From: Pholiota molesta
Taxonomy: Eukaryota; Basidiomycota; Agaricomycetes; Agaricales; Strophariaceae
Reading direction: 5' to 3'
Assembly: GCA_014925825.1 (NCBI GenBank)
Contig: JACGCK010000354.1
Span: 1 to 34,674, forward strand
Length of the DNA: 34,674 nt
The stretch's first letter is position 1. Every line of letters begins with the position of its first letter. The position numbers and the translations under genes are program-made. Below, in pieces: positions 32,878 to 34,674 of the stretch. Under the pieces are notes generated by a model. The model was not told the origin of the DNA, searched no databases, and saw nothing but the letters and a program-made list of their open reading frames with translations.

Positions 32878-34552
32878 ATGTCTCAATATCCACAAGCCAC
32901 CATTGGAGGTGTGCAGCACATGCTGCTAGCACCACCAGCAGTTGCGTTACCGCTGCCGACATTACCCAAGTCGCCTTGTGTCGCCATGGGATGCAATTCG
33001 ACGCGTATCCGCAAAGACTGTGGGCGACGAATGTGTAAGGCCCATTGTCTCGAGGCCGGGGGTTGCACAGATCCGGCACACAAGAGATCGTCCAGCGCGA
33101 TAACTACACTTAAGGCCGCGCCTTCCATAGCCCCTCCTACAGCAGAATCACTTGTGACCTCTACCATGCCATTGGCTCCCATCGTTCAAAGTGTGGCCAC
33201 TCTACCTCCTTCCCTACATGCTGCTCCCATATTTTCTGCTCCTGGTACACATCCCGTTACAGTACCGTCCAACATCTTGGCCCTTCACGCCAGTTCGTCA
33301 AGAGCTCCGATGCGGACAACTACGGAAATGGAACCAGTCTTCTATTCCCATATCTCGCAGGTGTTCACTGCACAAATGGCTCTTGAAGAACAGCTGCGAG
33401 AGGCAAATCGGAAGAAGGATGCTATGCGACTGGAGACGAAGCAAAAGGTGCAGCAGACGGTGTTCGTATACGCTTGGATAGAGGTAAGTCTCAAAAATCC
33501 TTCTAAAGAGAGGGATGTACTTATACATACATAGGAAAATGTCGTACCTGCTCTATTCGAGATCCAGGATGGCTTCATTTGGCCGCATTTTATGCTCAAC
33601 GAAGCTGTTCTCGTAGCGGCTGGGTTTCCTGACATCCCGGCTGACATGCGCTTCAACCTATTTCGCTTCAATCTCGGCCATTGGACAACAATCAAATCAA
33701 TCACGTCGTTGAGCTTAAGGAGCCGCATATATTCATCAAGGCCTTGAACGTCCAACTCTGTCGGGACTTTTCAAAGTATCATACCTCTATGATATCCTCA
33801 GTCACTCCCAACATCCGTTCTAATCTTGCTGGTGAACGTGCCCATGTTAAGAAAAAAATGGTCGCTCGTGAACTGTCAGTATCCTCCGGTACACAACTTG
33901 CTCTCCAAACAAGCGTAGGCTATCACCTGAAAGCCTTCCATCTACACCCAAGCGATCACGTTTCCTGTTTGATGCCTCACCTACACCAACTATATCCCGC
34001 CACCACAATACCCTTACATCCTCCACTCCACTACGCCAAGAATCCATTGAAACTTATGACAGTGATTCAGACTCCGATCAATTCTTCCTCGATTCTCCAA
34101 AACGCACGCTTTTTCGAGAACATCCAGTCCCTTCTTCACATCTTCAGCCATCTAACAGAGACAAACCGACGGACCCAGTCCTTCCTTTCTATCTTCCACC
34201 AACCCGCGCTTCGAAAAAAACCAAGGTGGCCAGCCGATTTTTTTCTGTTGACGTTGCCGGCTGCTTTGATGAAGTTGAAGATGGCGCTGCTGATGCCAAA
34301 GTCTGTTCTATATTCGAGGCTCATTTTAGGCAATGGGTATTGTACAAGAAATCAACGTTTTACGAGCATCGCCAAAGGTGGGAAGCAGCATCCCTCGAGG
34401 CAAAGCATGCTGTGTTGTCCGCTGGCCGTACCCAGCTGGTTGCTGGATCCACGTTATGTCAACAACACCAGGACCCCGCGCTCGTGTCAAGGCTGCGCGC
34501 AAGGCCTCTAGTCAGAAATCTTCTGGAATGGCGTTATAGAGCTGAGTTCTGA
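32878..34552 (+). pseudogene. Cys/His-rich basidiomycete protein with shifted reading frames
   Basis: Exon 1 (32878-33483) encodes a Cys/His cluster (C34, C39, C48, C53, H56, C57, C63, H68; text DCGRRMCKAHCLEAGGC), a Pro/Ala/Thr linker, and a charged helix (EEQLREANRKKDAMRL). The next exon starts at 33535 (ENVVPALFEIQDGF). The family-like text then moves to another frame near 33690 (HVVELKEPHIFIKALNV ... LAGERAHVKKKM), to a third after about 33870 (SPESLPSTPKRSRFL ... STFYEHRQRW), and again near 34435 (PGPRARVKAARKASSQ, stop at 34537-34539). The 33870 change could be a 44-nt intron. The others look like one-base losses. An in-frame upstream exon (32697-32720 spliced to 32788) may extend the N-terminus. 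I recall similar Cys/His proteins in mushroom genomes; function is unknown. Confidence 0.55.
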
Positions 34553-34674
34553 CACCGATACCCGAGTATAAATTAATAGTATTATTTTTTCTTTTTCTTT
34601 TCTGGTTGCATTCCTATTTTTTACATTCTGTATCATTCTTTGTATTCCTTCGTAATCGTATCTGTATTCCTTCG
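34553..34674. other. 3' flank to window end
   Basis: T-rich sequence that presumably belongs to the 3'UTR or terminator of the preceding gene. No start of another gene is seen. Confidence 0.4.

Noticed and set aside
33660..33700. Programmed ribosomal frameshift
   Set aside because: No X XXY YYZ slippery heptamer or obvious downstream structure is seen, and other frame changes occur in the same gene. A one-base loss is simpler.

Overview
The window looks like a gene-rich piece of a filamentous basidiomycete (Agaricomycete-type) nuclear genome. Genes are broken by many short introns, mostly about 50-70 nt with GT-AG ends. Exons can be as small as 8-13 nt, and the protein families are typically fungal: a DUF6533 seven-helix protein, a SUR7/PalI-like membrane protein, a BBC1/AIM3-type protein, a KIN4-like kinase with a fungal KA1 domain, and a Cys/His-rich protein of a kind common in mushrooms. 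All exon models were built by hand by joining frames across consensus splice sites. In each complete model the summed exon length is divisible by three.

Layout. 1-107 (+): the 3' end of an isoprenylcysteine carboxyl methyltransferase-like gene, with a one-base break. 716-2606 (-): an oxysterol-binding (OSH/KES1-type) protein. 4096-5970 (+): a 13-exon DUF6533 membrane protein. 6173-6684 (-) and 7141-8519 (+): a divergent pair, a BolA-like protein and a FluG-N-terminal-type amidohydrolase. 9595-9908 (+): a doubtful small gene. 10185-11105 (+): a SUR7/PalI-type four-helix protein. 11106-14725 is gene-poor and holds a 1,036-bp non-autonomous hAT-like element with inverted ends and an 8-bp target duplication. 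14726-15146 (+): a small Cys/His-rich protein of 85 residues. 15673-17570 (+): a BBC1/AIM3-type protein. 17906-19147 (-): DIM1 rRNA dimethyladenosine transferase. 19450-21620 (-): eIF2D. 22208-22769 (+): histone H2A.Z. 23988-25787 (+): a single-exon protein carrying a lone integrase-type HHCC zinc finger. 26025-26755 (-): a kinase-less KA1-domain paralogue. 27735-31659 (-): the full-length KIN4-like kinase. 32697/32878-34552 (+): a Cys/His-rich gene with shifted reading frames.

How they relate. Most genes are housekeeping functions with no single shared pathway. DIM1 (18S rRNA modification) and eIF2D (initiation/recycling) sit head-to-tail on the minus strand, and eIF2D is divergent from H2A.Z. 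The most unusual points are the free-standing KA1 module next to its kinase parent, the captured integrase zinc finger, the hAT-like element, two GC-AG introns, several micro-exons, and three likely single-base losses at short homopolymers in two different genes. I found no CRISPR arrays, tRNA or rRNA genes, bacterial-type operons, or an obvious new multi-gene system.
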